Positions 47,094-55,351 of a DNA stretch of 64,000 nucleotides are shown here, in pieces. A program made the position numbers and the translations under genes. Under the pieces are notes generated by a model, which was not told the DNA's origin, did no database searches, and saw nothing but the letters and a program-made list of their open reading frames with translations. How positions within the stretch are numbered: position 1 is the first letter of the stretch; each line of letters starts with the position of its first letter. Origin of the DNA: Paenibacillus abyssi (GTDB taxonomy: Bacteria > Bacillota > Bacilli > Paenibacillales > Paenibacillaceae); the NCBI RefSeq assembly GCF_014640295.1, contig NZ_BMGR01000009.1, positions 62,001 through 126,000 of the forward strand. The letters run 5' to 3'.

Positions 47094-48356
47094 TCAGTGC
47101 TCCTGCCAGCTATCCAGATAGGACTTCTGCTCTTCCGTCAGAGAGTCGATTCCAGTTCCGAGCGATTCCAGCTTGAAACGGGCGACCTGCTCATCCAGTT
47201 CATACGGCACATTGACAACTTTGCTGCCAATCGCTTCATATTGATCATTGACATACTTCAAGGACATCGCCTGCAGCGCAAAGGTCATATCCATAATCTC
47301 AGCCGGATGTCCGTCACCTGCCGCCAGATTCACAAGACGGCCTTCGGCGAGCACGTAAATTTTGCGTCCATCCTTCAATTGATATTCCTCGATATTGCGG
47401 CGAACCGTGCGCTTGCCTGAGCTTTGCGCTTCTAGCTCAGGTTTGTTAAACTCGACATCAAAGTGACCGGCGTTGGACAGAATTGCACCGTCCTTCATCA
47501 CTTCATAATGCTCGCCGCGGATAACGTCCTTGTTGCCAGTTACAGTAACGAAGAAGTCGCCCAGCTTAGCCGCTTCGATCATCGGCATTACTGCAAAGCC
47601 ATCCATATAAGCTTCAACGGCTTTGATCGCATCGATTTCCGTCACGATGACATTGGCTCCCAGCCCTTTCGCACGCATCGCTACCCCTTTACCGCACCAG
47701 CCATAACCGATAACGACAACGGTTTTGCCCGCTACGACAAGGTTTGTCGTCCGGTTGATGCCGTCCCATACGGATTGGCCTGTGCCGTAACGGTTGTCAA
47801 ACAGATACTTACAGAATGCATCATTTACCGCAACCATCGGGAATTTCAACGATCCGTCTTTTTCCATCGCCTTCAAACGAAGAATGCCAGTCGTTGTTTC
47901 CTCTGCTCCGCCGCGTACGCCTTCAAGAAGGTCTTGGCGCTCGGAATGGAGAATTGTCACCAAGTCGCCGCCGTCGTCAATAATGAGATCCGGTTTTGTC
48001 TCAAGCGTTTTAACCATCAGATCCTTGTACTCTTTCGGATCGGGATTATATTTTGCAAACACAGTAATTCCATCTTCCACAAGCGCCGCGCACACATCAT
48101 CCTGTGTGGACAATGGATTGCTGCCCGTAATCGCAACTTCCGCTCCGCCTGCTTTAACTACCTTCGCAAGATAAGCGGTCTTTGCTTCCAAATGCAACGA
48201 AATAGCGACTTTCAAACCTTTGAACGGCTGTTCTTTCTCAAATTGCTCACGAATGCGGTTTAATACCGGCATATGGGCTTGTACCCATTCAATTTTCAGG
48301 TGCCCTTCCGGAGCCAGTGACATGTCGCGCACAATACTTTTCTCAATCACATTCAT
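47094..48356 (-). CDS. ahcY: Adenosylhomocysteinase
   Basis: Splits S-adenosylhomocysteine to adenosine and homocysteine, relieving product inhibition of methyltransferases. The NAD-binding [20 protein letters not shown] and the NDRYGTGQS and GHFDVEFN motifs are clear in 420 residues. AGGAGGAAA precedes the ATG, 12 bp after bshC, so both are one transcript. Most Bacillus use the MtnN/LuxS route instead; the placement between bshC and mraZ is unlike B. subtilis. Confidence 0.96.
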   Translation of the reverse strand: MNVIEKSIVRDMSLAPEGHLKIEWVQAHMPVLNRIREQFEKEQPFKGLKVAISLHLEAKTAYLAKVVKAGGAEVAITGSNPLSTQDDVCAALVEDGITVFAKYNPDPKEYKDLMVKTLETKPDLIIDDGGDLVTILHSERQDLLEGVRGGAEETTTGILRLKAMEKDGSLKFPMVAVNDAFCKYLFDNRYGTGQSVWDGINRTTNLVVAGKTVVVIGYGWCGKGVAMRAKGLGANVIVTEIDAIKAVEAYMDGFAVMPMIEAAKLGDFFVTVTGNKDVIRGEHYEVMKDGAILSNAGHFDVEFNKPELEAQSSGKRTVRRNIEEYQLKDGRKIYVLAEGRLVNLAAGDGHPAEIMDMTFALQAMSLKYVNDQYEAIGSKVVNVPYELDEQVARFKLESLGTGIDSLTEEQKSYLDSWQEH

Positions 48357-48368
48357 TTCTATTTCCTC

Positions 48369-50021
48369 CTATAAATATAAAATACGATGGCCGCCCTTTA
48401 GATCAATGGTAGCGGTCAACAAAGCATCAAGCCAATCCAATCCATACTGATTGTAATAATAGGTGAAATTAATTATCCGCTCCTGCGGTTTGCCCCCCGG
48501 ATACAGGTTCAACCGAAGACGGTCCAGCTGACGGATCGAAACATCATGTCTTTTTCTAATATCGTCATGCACACGTGATTTCATGAACTCAATTTGTTCC
48601 GTAATCTTTCGTATGTTCTTTTGACCAAGCGGACCCAGACCCGGCCAAACGGATGTCATCCGCTCAAGCAGCGGCTCATAGATTTTCATCATGCTTTGCT
48701 TCGCATGTTCAAACTCTTCATCCAGCGACAATTCTTCCTGCTTAGCCAGCCATTCCTCTTTGCGTTCTTCAAAGCGATAAACAATGTCTTCGAAAGATAG
48801 TGCATATCGCTTCATATGTTTTTGCGCGGTACGGTCCACGATCGTGAATGACATGCGCGGCACAACGATCGGCATTTCCATACCGAACTGTTGAAAGGCT
48901 TTTCCGGTCAATGACCAATAAGCGATCTCACCGGGACCCAGAACAGCAGCAAGCACCGGAAACAAATAATCCTGCATGAGCGGCCGGGTCAGAACGTTGT
49001 TGCTTAAGCGCTCCGGGTGATTCGCCGCATAATCGAGCAGCTGCTCCTGCTTGAGGCTTATTGTTCCCTTACGGTCTACAAAGGTGTCCCCGTTTTTGAA
49101 CAGCAAAATCCGGTCACCACAGCCGTCATTGCCTTCTCCTTGATCAAACCAAAACAGATTGGCACTGCTGCCCGCAAGTTCAACCTGCAGCGGATAACCA
49201 AGCTTCTTCACCTCGGAAGCAGCGTCAGCATACGCATGCTGCAATCTCTCATTCTCCTCGATCATTCGCTTGAACATCGGCGATTCGAGCCTACGTATTG
49301 CCGGGTCATCGGCATCCATCAGAATCAAGCCCTCAGATTTAAACAGCCAGCTTAAAATATCTGCAAAAAACTCGGATAACGTCGAGCAGCGACTGGCCAT
49401 AACTTGCAAACGCCCGAACAGTTCCGGCTTGGCTTCTGAATCGGGTAAAACGGAATGCAGCTCCTCCAGGGCAGACTTCCAGCTGTCTGAAGCGATTGCC
49501 GTACGGCTGATAGAGGTTCTTGCAATGCCCGGACGGGACAGCTGCAATTTGCGCAGCGAAGGCTCGGAGTCGGCAATATAGGTATGCGCCGCTTCATCCC
49601 AATCATGATCTTCGCCTGCAATCCAGAAGATCGGCACCACCGGACGCCCTAGCTGCTCCTGTGCATAACGGGCCGATTGGATAATGGAGATCGCTTTATG
49701 TATGACCATAAGCGGTCCAGACCATAACCCTGCTTGTTGGCCGCCCACCACCGAAAGGGCGCCTTGCGCGAGCGCTTGAATATTGTCAATCGCCCGGCTG
49801 GCAGCATCGAATCTCCGGTTATAGGCAAGCAGCGCTTCCGCCAGCATGCCCGGATTTACCCGCTGCTCCGAAGTCCCATCCAGATGCTCTGCTCTGCGCC
49901 GCCAATCATTTGTTACGGTCGGATGATATCCGAACAGTGTCTGAATTCCCAGGTCTGTCCGATGAATATAAGCGTCGGTCAAGGACTGACCGGACGGCAA
50001 ATCGAATGGTTCCAAGTTCAT
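48369..50021 (-). CDS. bshC: Bacillithiol synthase, cysteine-adding enzyme
   Basis: BshC joins cysteine to GlcN-malate in the last step of bacillithiol synthesis. The 550-residue protein has a Rossmann-like core with SVVGGQQAGLWSGPLMVIHK and PIFWIAGEDHDWDEAAH, both strongly conserved in YllA/BshC, plus the long coiled-coil near the C-terminus. It lies next to the mraZ cluster as yllA does in B. subtilis. GAGGTAAAGG precedes the ATG. Confidence 0.94.
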   Translation of the reverse strand: MNLEPFDLPSGQSLTDAYIHRTDLGIQTLFGYHPTVTNDWRRRAEHLDGTSEQRVNPGMLAEALLAYNRRFDAASRAIDNIQALAQGALSVVGGQQAGLWSGPLMVIHKAISIIQSARYAQEQLGRPVVPIFWIAGEDHDWDEAAHTYIADSEPSLRKLQLSRPGIARTSISRTAIASDSWKSALEELHSVLPDSEAKPELFGRLQVMASRCSTLSEFFADILSWLFKSEGLILMDADDPAIRRLESPMFKRMIEENERLQHAYADAASEVKKLGYPLQVELAGSSANLFWFDQGEGNDGCGDRILLFKNGDTFVDRKGTISLKQEQLLDYAANHPERLSNNVLTRPLMQDYLFPVLAAVLGPGEIAYWSLTGKAFQQFGMEMPIVVPRMSFTIVDRTAQKHMKRYALSFEDIVYRFEERKEEWLAKQEELSLDEEFEHAKQSMMKIYEPLLERMTSVWPGLGPLGQKNIRKITEQIEFMKSRVHDDIRKRHDVSIRQLDRLRLNLYPGGKPQERIINFTYYYNQYGLDWLDALLTATIDLKGGHRILYL

Positions 50022-50097
50022 GGCGCAGCCTTTACCTCCTGTGCAATGGTGTTGCCCTGAGATTGATTGTACACAACCGGATAAAGACCGTCAAAAC

Positions 50098-50126
50098 AAA
50101 AAACAACCTTCCGACCGGGAAGGTTG
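50098..50126 (-). terminator. Terminator after the DUF3397 gene
   Basis: CAACCTTCC/GGAAGGTTG around CGGTC is followed by TTTTTTGTTTT on the minus strand, 15 bp past the stop. Confidence 0.93.
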
Positions 50127-50140
50127 CAAGGAAAGCGTCT

Positions 50141-50536
50141 TTATATCGTCCAGAAGCTTTTTCCAATTCCTATGGCCATCAATAATATGTACATCACGCT
50201 CATGATAAAAAAACCGACCCGCCACACTGCGCGAATGATTCTTTTCATATCCAGCTTCCCCTTCGTCCGGTACTGCAGATTGCCTAACAATCCACCTCCG
50301 ATAAGCATCAGCAGCAATATGCCGTAAAAACCGAAGGAGCTGTTGAAAATATGGTTAAACAATACCGCTACGCATCCAATCAGCAATGCCATCGTAATAT
50401 CCATTGCGATGCGGAACGCTTTTTTCCGATCCCCGACGTAAGCGCTGTAACCGAAATAAATCAAAGCAAAAGGAACTACCGGAATGACAGCAAGGAAGGC
50501 GTACGCCTGGGTAATGCTCTCCCACAACCACTGCAT
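50141..50536 (-). CDS. DUF3397-like small membrane protein
   Basis: A 131-residue protein with four hydrophobic segments (about 13-31, 43-62, 66-84 and 105-127) and a basic loop (YRTKGKLDMKR). Size, topology and place between panE-like and bshC genes fit the uncharacterised DUF3397 family of Bacillota. No catalytic motif is visible. GGAG lies nine bases before the ATG. It is followed by a strong terminator and shares a transcript with the upstream dehydrogenase gene. Confidence 0.75.
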   Translation of the reverse strand: MQWLWESITQAYAFLAVIPVVPFALIYFGYSAYVGDRKKAFRIAMDITMALLIGCVAVLFNHIFNSSFGFYGILLLMLIGGGLLGNLQYRTKGKLDMKRIIRAVWRVGFFIMSVMYILLMAIGIGKSFWTI

Positions 50537-50557
50537 CCAACTCCGCTCCTCTCCTCG

Positions 50558-51511
50558 TCACGTTGATAAAGCATTTATCAGTGCGGTTACCGAATCATTC
50601 AGCGGCGCCGCCATTTCATGTTCGCTGGCTAACGCGCTTATTCCCCCGTTAATCCAATCGATCTCCGTCCTTCTTCCCGCACGCACATCCCGGAGCATTG
50701 AGGATTCGTTGTCAGCGGTGCTTGCGCAAACGGCTAACACCCGTTCCCAATGATCCGTATCGCCAGCCAATCCGGCCGCAGCTAATATAAGCGACGATTC
50801 TTTATATACTGCAAACATTAACGATCTTCGCAGCGGATCGGAAGGAAGTTCACCGTTTTTCACACCGTAGAGTGCTGTAAGCGGGTTAATGACCGAATTA
50901 ATGAGTAATTTTTGGTAAATCCGATTATTCATCTCATTCGACAAAAAGGCCTTGATTCCTGCTGATTCAAGGTGCTGAACGAACATTTTTTGCTTTATTG
51001 CGAGATTTTCGGCCATACCGGATGGGATATGAGTCTCTCCCATTTTTTCGATCCACAACTCACCGTGTCCAGTATGGTTCACTGTGCAGCTGTCCTCCCT
51101 CAGCGCTCCTTCCGTCGTAACGGCGGCAGCAAAGGAAAGCTGCGGCAGCCGGCTCCTTAGCTTGTCCATATGACCGATGCCATTTTGCAGGCACAGCACC
51201 ATCGTCCCGGGCTTTGCAATATGTTGAAGCAGCATCATTAAATCTTCATTAATATGGGGCTGCTTGACCGTCAACAAGATTAAATCCGAATCCATAGTCT
51301 TTGCGCCTAAAGACTCAGCAGTCAGGGCAGTGCGCGCCTCTACATGTACAACCGCTGAAACATGCCTCTCCAGCAAGACAATTCCTTTTGCCTGGAGCGC
51401 CAGCGCTTGATCCTCTGTTCTTGTCCACACCTGAACGCGGTTACCGGACATTGCAAGCCTGGCTGCATACAGCAGCCCGATCGCTCCTCCCCCGATGACA
51501 CTAACATTCAT
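50558..51511 (-). CDS. Ketopantoate reductase family protein (YlbQ/PanE-like)
   Basis: An NADP-dependent dehydrogenase: GGGAIGLLYAARLAMSG is the Rossmann loop, LLTVKQ and CLQNGIGHMDKL follow, and KLLINSVINPLTALYGVKNG holds the catalytic Lys and Asn typical of 2-dehydropantoate 2-reductases. It would make pantoate for coenzyme A; paralogues with other substrates exist, so PanE activity is likely but not certain. The ATG at 51511 is nine bases after AAAGG. Confidence 0.85.
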   Translation of the reverse strand: MNVSVIGGGAIGLLYAARLAMSGNRVQVWTRTEDQALALQAKGIVLLERHVSAVVHVEARTALTAESLGAKTMDSDLILLTVKQPHINEDLMMLLQHIAKPGTMVLCLQNGIGHMDKLRSRLPQLSFAAAVTTEGALREDSCTVNHTGHGELWIEKMGETHIPSGMAENLAIKQKMFVQHLESAGIKAFLSNEMNNRIYQKLLINSVINPLTALYGVKNGELPSDPLRRSLMFAVYKESSLILAAAGLAGDTDHWERVLAVCASTADNESSMLRDVRAGRRTEIDWINGGISALASEHEMAAPLNDSVTALINALST

Positions 51512-51591
51512 TCCGCTCATCCTTTCTTAGGTCTATTCTAACAGATTGCTAAGGCAGGATTCAAAATAAATGCAAACCTATCCATTCATGC

Positions 51592-51651
51592 AAAAACCGC
51601 CCGGAAGTTCGGTTTCCTAATCAGATAGGAATCCACACCTTCCGTGCGGTT
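51592..51651 (-). terminator. Terminator of the rsfA-like gene
   Basis: Outer AACCGC/GCGGTT with GGAAG/CTTCC and an inner TTCCTA/TAGGAA hairpin, ending in TTTTTGC on the minus strand, 23 bp past the stop. Confidence 0.85.
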
Positions 51652-51674
51652 CATGCCATTTCGCGAAGAATAAC

Positions 51675-52325
51675 TTATTCGATCCGTTCCAAATTTCCGT
51701 TCGCATCCATTTTGAAACGCGGCTTCACTTCTTCCTCTTCATTCATGCTGGCCAAGCGGCGAGCGCGATCCATGATTTGAATCAAGGTCTTATAGTCATC
51801 ATTCACCGTTCGATAATCAGTCTGCACGTTATTCACCTCTCGTGACAGCCGCTCATTATCCACTCGCAATTCAAACAATTCCTCATCTTTGTCTTTCAAT
51901 TCCTTCTCAAGCATCTTAATATGCCGGCTTAAATCCTGATAGGTGTTTTTCCAGCTTCGGAGAAAACGAATAACGGCATCGATTGTAATGGTCTCTTCTG
52001 AGGCCGCCTCGCTCTTATACTCTTGCTCTTCTTCTGTCCCCAGCGAATTAATTGATGAAACATGCGGCACCGCGGAAAACGTTTGTTTTCTTAAATAATT
52101 CCGCTTTTGCCTTTGCTGCTTGGCAAGCTGAATCGCTTCCTCGTACCGTTTGCGTACGCAGCTGTTCCATCGAAACCCGCATGCTGCCGAGGTTCTGCCG
52201 ATTCTTTCCCCAACTTCCTCGAATGCCGCGAGCTGTGTGCTACCTTCACGGATATGACGCAGTGTCACCTCGGCCAAAATCAAATCGTCGTCCGGACTCC
52301 ACGCATCTTGTCTAACTGCTGTCAT
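51675..52325 (-). CDS. RsfA-family sporulation transcription factor
   Basis: The N-terminal SANT/Myb-like domain MTAVRQDAWSPDDDLILAEV ... RIGRTSAACGFRWNSCVRKRY matches the RsfA/YlbO regulators that modulate sigma-F-dependent genes in the forespore. The C-terminal half is a coiled coil (about 125-190) that likely dimerises. The ATG at 52325 has AGGAGG seven bases before it; 216 residues. In B. subtilis ylbO also lies near ylbQ, supporting the family call; the exact regulon is unknown. Confidence 0.88.
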   Translation of the reverse strand: MTAVRQDAWSPDDDLILAEVTLRHIREGSTQLAAFEEVGERIGRTSAACGFRWNSCVRKRYEEAIQLAKQQRQKRNYLRKQTFSAVPHVSSINSLGTEEEQEYKSEAASEETITIDAVIRFLRSWKNTYQDLSRHIKMLEKELKDKDEELFELRVDNERLSREVNNVQTDYRTVNDDYKTLIQIMDRARRLASMNEEEEVKPRFKMDANGNLERIE

Positions 52326-52613
52326 ACTACCAAAACCTCCTAACGTTAAAGGGCGCTCCATATATCTTTATGCCCTTGGTAGAGTTCATAGAATCTATCG
52401 GATACTAAATTGTATGTCCATTTTTCCAGAGGCTCATACATGTTAATGGAGGAATCGGCGCAAACTAAAAAGCAGAAGCAACCGTTTCGAGCTAAGTTCC
52501 AGTAAAGTTTGTAATTTCGTCACGGATTCCAGGTTTACAGTAGAAAGCATGGACGGTATAATGTTCATTAGAATTGGGTCACGACTGAGGACTGACGAGA
52601 GGGGGATGTTATC

Positions 52614-52850
52614 ATGGCACGTATGTTTCGGGTACTTGGATTTTGGACACTGGTAATTGGACTCATGGCCTATGCGGGTCACATGATCGAGATGGCGATC
52701 TTGTTCTTCGCCCAAACCGCAGTGTTCGTCCTGCTGGGATACTTGAATTTCTCCGAGAGAACTTACATATTAATGTTCTGGGGATATATGGTCCTTTCGT
52801 TCTTGGGCTTTACTTATTGGACGGTATTTGAGATGGGATTGCCGTTCTAA
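52614..52850 (+). CDS. DUF2626-family small membrane protein (YqgY-like)
   Basis: A 78-residue protein with two or three hydrophobic segments; MARMFRVLGFWTLVIG, ILFFAQTAVFVLLGYL and FLGFTYWTVFEM match B. subtilis YqgY/DUF2626, whose function is unknown. AGGGGGATG precedes the ATG. A strong terminator follows 62 bp on. Its isolation on the plus strand makes it a single-gene unit. Confidence 0.88.
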   Translation: MARMFRVLGFWTLVIGLMAYAGHMIEMAILFFAQTAVFVLLGYLNFSERTYILMFWGYMVLSFLGFTYWTVFEMGLPF

Positions 52851-52911
52851 CAAGCGTGAAGGCTTCGTCGTCCTGACCGGCAGACGATTCGTACGACGAC
52901 CACCAACGCCA

Positions 52912-52941
52912 AACAGCCAGGCACCTGCCTGGCTGTTTTTT
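52912..52941 (+). terminator. Terminator of the DUF2626 gene
   Basis: AACAGCCAGGCA/TGCCTGGCTGTT followed by TTTTTTC on the plus strand. It lies between convergent genes; its minus-strand tail (TTTGG) is weak but it may also serve the methyltransferase gene. Confidence 0.92.
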
Positions 52942-52962
52942 CATTTTATGAAGCCGCGCCCT

Positions 52963-54102
52963 TCATTTTGTGAGCACCAGCACTTTAAATGTCTCACTCA
53001 TCCCGTCACTTAACAGCAGCTGTCTGATGGAACGGTTTCTTCTCGCTTCTTTGCTGAAGGGATCGCGGCCGGCATGGTTGGCAAGCAGGCTCATAATGCC
53101 TTGATCAACAAGAAATTGCTTCTGTGTATTATAATACCCGATCCTCCATCCGTTCGCTTCGGCGATGTTTCTGCATGCGGTGAAGTTTACGTGAGCGGTA
53201 ATATCCTGCTGGCCCGGTGACAGGAACGGATCATCATAGGCTTGATGATTACGGTAGCATAATAACGAACCCTTCATTCGATGCGGCGCGGTCAGTTCTT
53301 CGGATGTGTCACCATAGTCAATCAAAATAAGGCTGCCTTTTTTTACCCGCTGCATTAAACTAGAGAGCCATAATTCAGCCGCCAGGCCGATTTCCGTTTC
53401 CTGGCCTTCATGAAGCATGATCCGATCCCGCCGCATCGAAGCCTCAATCCTCGGATCGCTGAGCGCCATATAGCAGTATCGAAACCCTCCCTTTACCTTA
53501 TCATATGTAACCCCCAGCTCCCATAAATCTCCCTCGAATAACATGACGCGGTGAACCGGAAACGCATCCAGCAGCTCGTTAGCCAGCATAATGACAGGCT
53601 CGTCATCCCAGGTTACTTTGATCGCATCTTCTGCTGATTGATAATGAATCCGAATCCGCCCGTTGAATTCCGATAACGTATCCTTCGCTTTGTTCATATG
53701 GGCAGGATGATCATCGATAAACCAATAAGAGAGCTTGCCTGCCCATTCAGGATCGCTGTTCAACCAAGCAGAGAGCATTTGGGAGGCCAATTGTCCCGTC
53801 CCTCCACCCCATTCGCATACCGAGGTGCATTCTCCCCATTCCGATGCGCTCTTACGGATGTAGGATGCGGTAAGCTCAGCCATAATCGTTCCGATGCCCG
53901 AGCTTGTGTAGAAATCGCCGTCACGGCCGACTCTTACCTGACCGGAGCGATAATATCCGTAGGTATCGTCATACAGGCATATCGCCATATACTCGTGAAA
54001 CGTAATGCATTTGACCTCGATCCGCTCTCCATGGCGATTCTTGTACCAGCCTTCAGCTTCAGTCGTTTCCAGACGTTGTTTAATGAATTGCTCAAGCGGC
54101 AT
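52963..54102 (-). CDS. SAM-dependent methyltransferase, MidA/NDUFAF7 family
   Basis: A 379-residue class I methyltransferase of the DUF185 type: YDDTYGYYRSGQVRVGRDGDFYTS near residue 45 (read as DTYGYYRSG and GRDGDFYTS), the SAM loop CEWGGGTGQLASQML, the acidic IDDHPAHM, and NELLDAFPVHRV. The eukaryotic NDUFAF7 methylates an arginine of complex I; bacterial targets are not known. It ends 20 bp from the terminator of the convergent DUF2626 gene. AAGGAGGG precedes the ATG. Confidence 0.85.
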   Translation of the reverse strand: MPLEQFIKQRLETTEAEGWYKNRHGERIEVKCITFHEYMAICLYDDTYGYYRSGQVRVGRDGDFYTSSGIGTIMAELTASYIRKSASEWGECTSVCEWGGGTGQLASQMLSAWLNSDPEWAGKLSYWFIDDHPAHMNKAKDTLSEFNGRIRIHYQSAEDAIKVTWDDEPVIMLANELLDAFPVHRVMLFEGDLWELGVTYDKVKGGFRYCYMALSDPRIEASMRRDRIMLHEGQETEIGLAAELWLSSLMQRVKKGSLILIDYGDTSEELTAPHRMKGSLLCYRNHQAYDDPFLSPGQQDITAHVNFTACRNIAEANGWRIGYYNTQKQFLVDQGIMSLLANHAGRDPFSKEARRNRSIRQLLLSDGMSETFKVLVLTK

Positions 54103-54145
54103 AGTTGCCCTCCTTGCAGAATGAATGACAATGATGGATGATCAG

Positions 54146-54174
54146 CAGACAAATCAGGGTAAGGAAGATATAAT
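54146..54174 (+). promoter_or_regulatory. Sigma-A-like promoter of the coiled-coil protein gene
   Basis: CAGACA (54146-54151) and a perfect TATAAT (54169-54174) are 17 bp apart, about 55 bp upstream of the GTG start. Confidence 0.6.
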
Positions 54175-54231
54175 ATGAACAATCGGTGCATAGATTAGTC
54201 CCGTTACAGTACATAAGGAGGGAGACGAAAG

Positions 54232-55320
54232 GTGATAAAAGCACTCCGCAACCCGTCGCTTTGGATTGCGATCTGTTTGCTCGCCTCCGTTTGGACGGCA
54301 AGCTCTCCGTCGCTGCACGCGGAATCCTCCGATGAGGCAACCCGCAGGCTTCTTGAAAAAAGTTTATCCGTGATCGAAATCGATAAAGAAATAAGCAGAA
54401 TCATAGGGCAGCAACAAGCCTTAAAGCTGGAAATATCCGCTATGGAGAGCAAAATTCTGCTTAAAGAGTCGGATATCATACAGCAGCAAGAGAATGCCGG
54501 CCAGGTGCTGCGCGCTTATTATACAGGCGAGCGAGATATGATGCTGCGCGCATTGCTATCCTTCACCAGCTTGTCCGATTTATTCACGATGATGGATTAT
54601 TTCGATTGGATCATATCCCGTGACAAGAATACCTTGAATAAGTATAAAGCACAATACCTCGACTTAAAAAAGGACAGGGATTCAATTCTCACCGAGCAGC
54701 AGCGGCTTAACGAAATCGAACATAATCTCGTCGCTCAAAGATCACGGGTCATCACACTGCAGCAGGACATTGACCGTGACATGAAGGGACGCAGTGACAG
54801 CGAGCAGATCCGGATCATGATCGAGGAGCTGACAAACTTCTGGCAGAACATTGGACTCCATGAGGTTAAACAATATTTCAGCGCCTTATCCGCCGCAATG
54901 CAAGAGCTGCCGAAATGGCTTAATGATAATAAGCAATATCTCCAGTTCAAAGGATTTGAGTATACCCTCCGCATTCCGGAGGATGAACTTAACCAATTTT
55001 TAAGGTCACAGAACGATCTCTTCGACAATTTTGCTTTTCGCTTTGAACAAGGCGCGATAAAGGTTCAAGGTCAGCGTGATGGCCTCAACGTTGAAATTAC
55101 CGGCAATTATTCAATTGAAGAGGAACCCAAAAACGCAATCCGTTTTCATGTTGATGAGCTGATATTTAACGGACTCGCTTTACCCGATACGACCCGCCGA
55201 GCGCTGGAAGAAGAATTTGATCTCGGTTTTTATCCGCAATTAATCGTAAATTTTGTCCGAGCGAAATCTGTTGAAGTGACCGATGGCGAGATGATCGTCA
55301 AGCTTAAAGTCGAGCTTTAA
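54232..55320 (+). CDS. Secreted coiled-coil protein with a possible lipid-binding-like C-terminal domain
   Basis: A 362-residue exported protein I cannot name. A signal peptide (cleavage likely after SLHA, residue 30) is followed by two coiled coils (about 35-95 and 125-190). They are joined by AYYTGERDMMLRALLSFTSLSDLF, which resembles the hinge of CwlO/PcsB-type wall hydrolase regulators. No NlpC/P60 or M23 domain follows. Instead residues about 215-362 form a beta-rich domain (VEITGNYSIEEEPKNAIRFH, ELIFNGLALPDTTRRALEEE) that recalls the YpmS/LmeA-like lipid-binding folds. Start is GTG after AAGGAGGGAG. Function is open; a wall or membrane surface role is inferred. Confidence 0.8.
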   Translation: MIKALRNPSLWIAICLLASVWTASSPSLHAESSDEATRRLLEKSLSVIEIDKEISRIIGQQQALKLEISAMESKILLKESDIIQQQENAGQVLRAYYTGERDMMLRALLSFTSLSDLFTMMDYFDWIISRDKNTLNKYKAQYLDLKKDRDSILTEQQRLNEIEHNLVAQRSRVITLQQDIDRDMKGRSDSEQIRIMIEELTNFWQNIGLHEVKQYFSALSAAMQELPKWLNDNKQYLQFKGFEYTLRIPEDELNQFLRSQNDLFDNFAFRFEQGAIKVQGQRDGLNVEITGNYSIEEEPKNAIRFHVDELIFNGLALPDTTRRALEEEFDLGFYPQLIVNFVRAKSVEVTDGEMIVKLKVEL

Positions 55321-55327
55321 AACAGAC

Positions 55328-55351
55328 AAAGACGCCTAATTAGGCGTCTTT
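55328..55351. terminator. Shared terminator between convergent genes
   Basis: A perfect 24-bp palindrome (AAAGACGCC TAATTA GGCGTCTTT) lies 7 bp after the plus-strand gene and contains the last four codons of the minus-strand gene including its stop. T tracts on both sides are short, so efficiency in either direction may be moderate. Confidence 0.8.

Noticed and set aside
52443-52715. 90-codon minus-strand frame opposite the DUF2626 gene
   Set aside because: Antisense to a well-supported small gene with promoter-proximal ribosome site and terminator.
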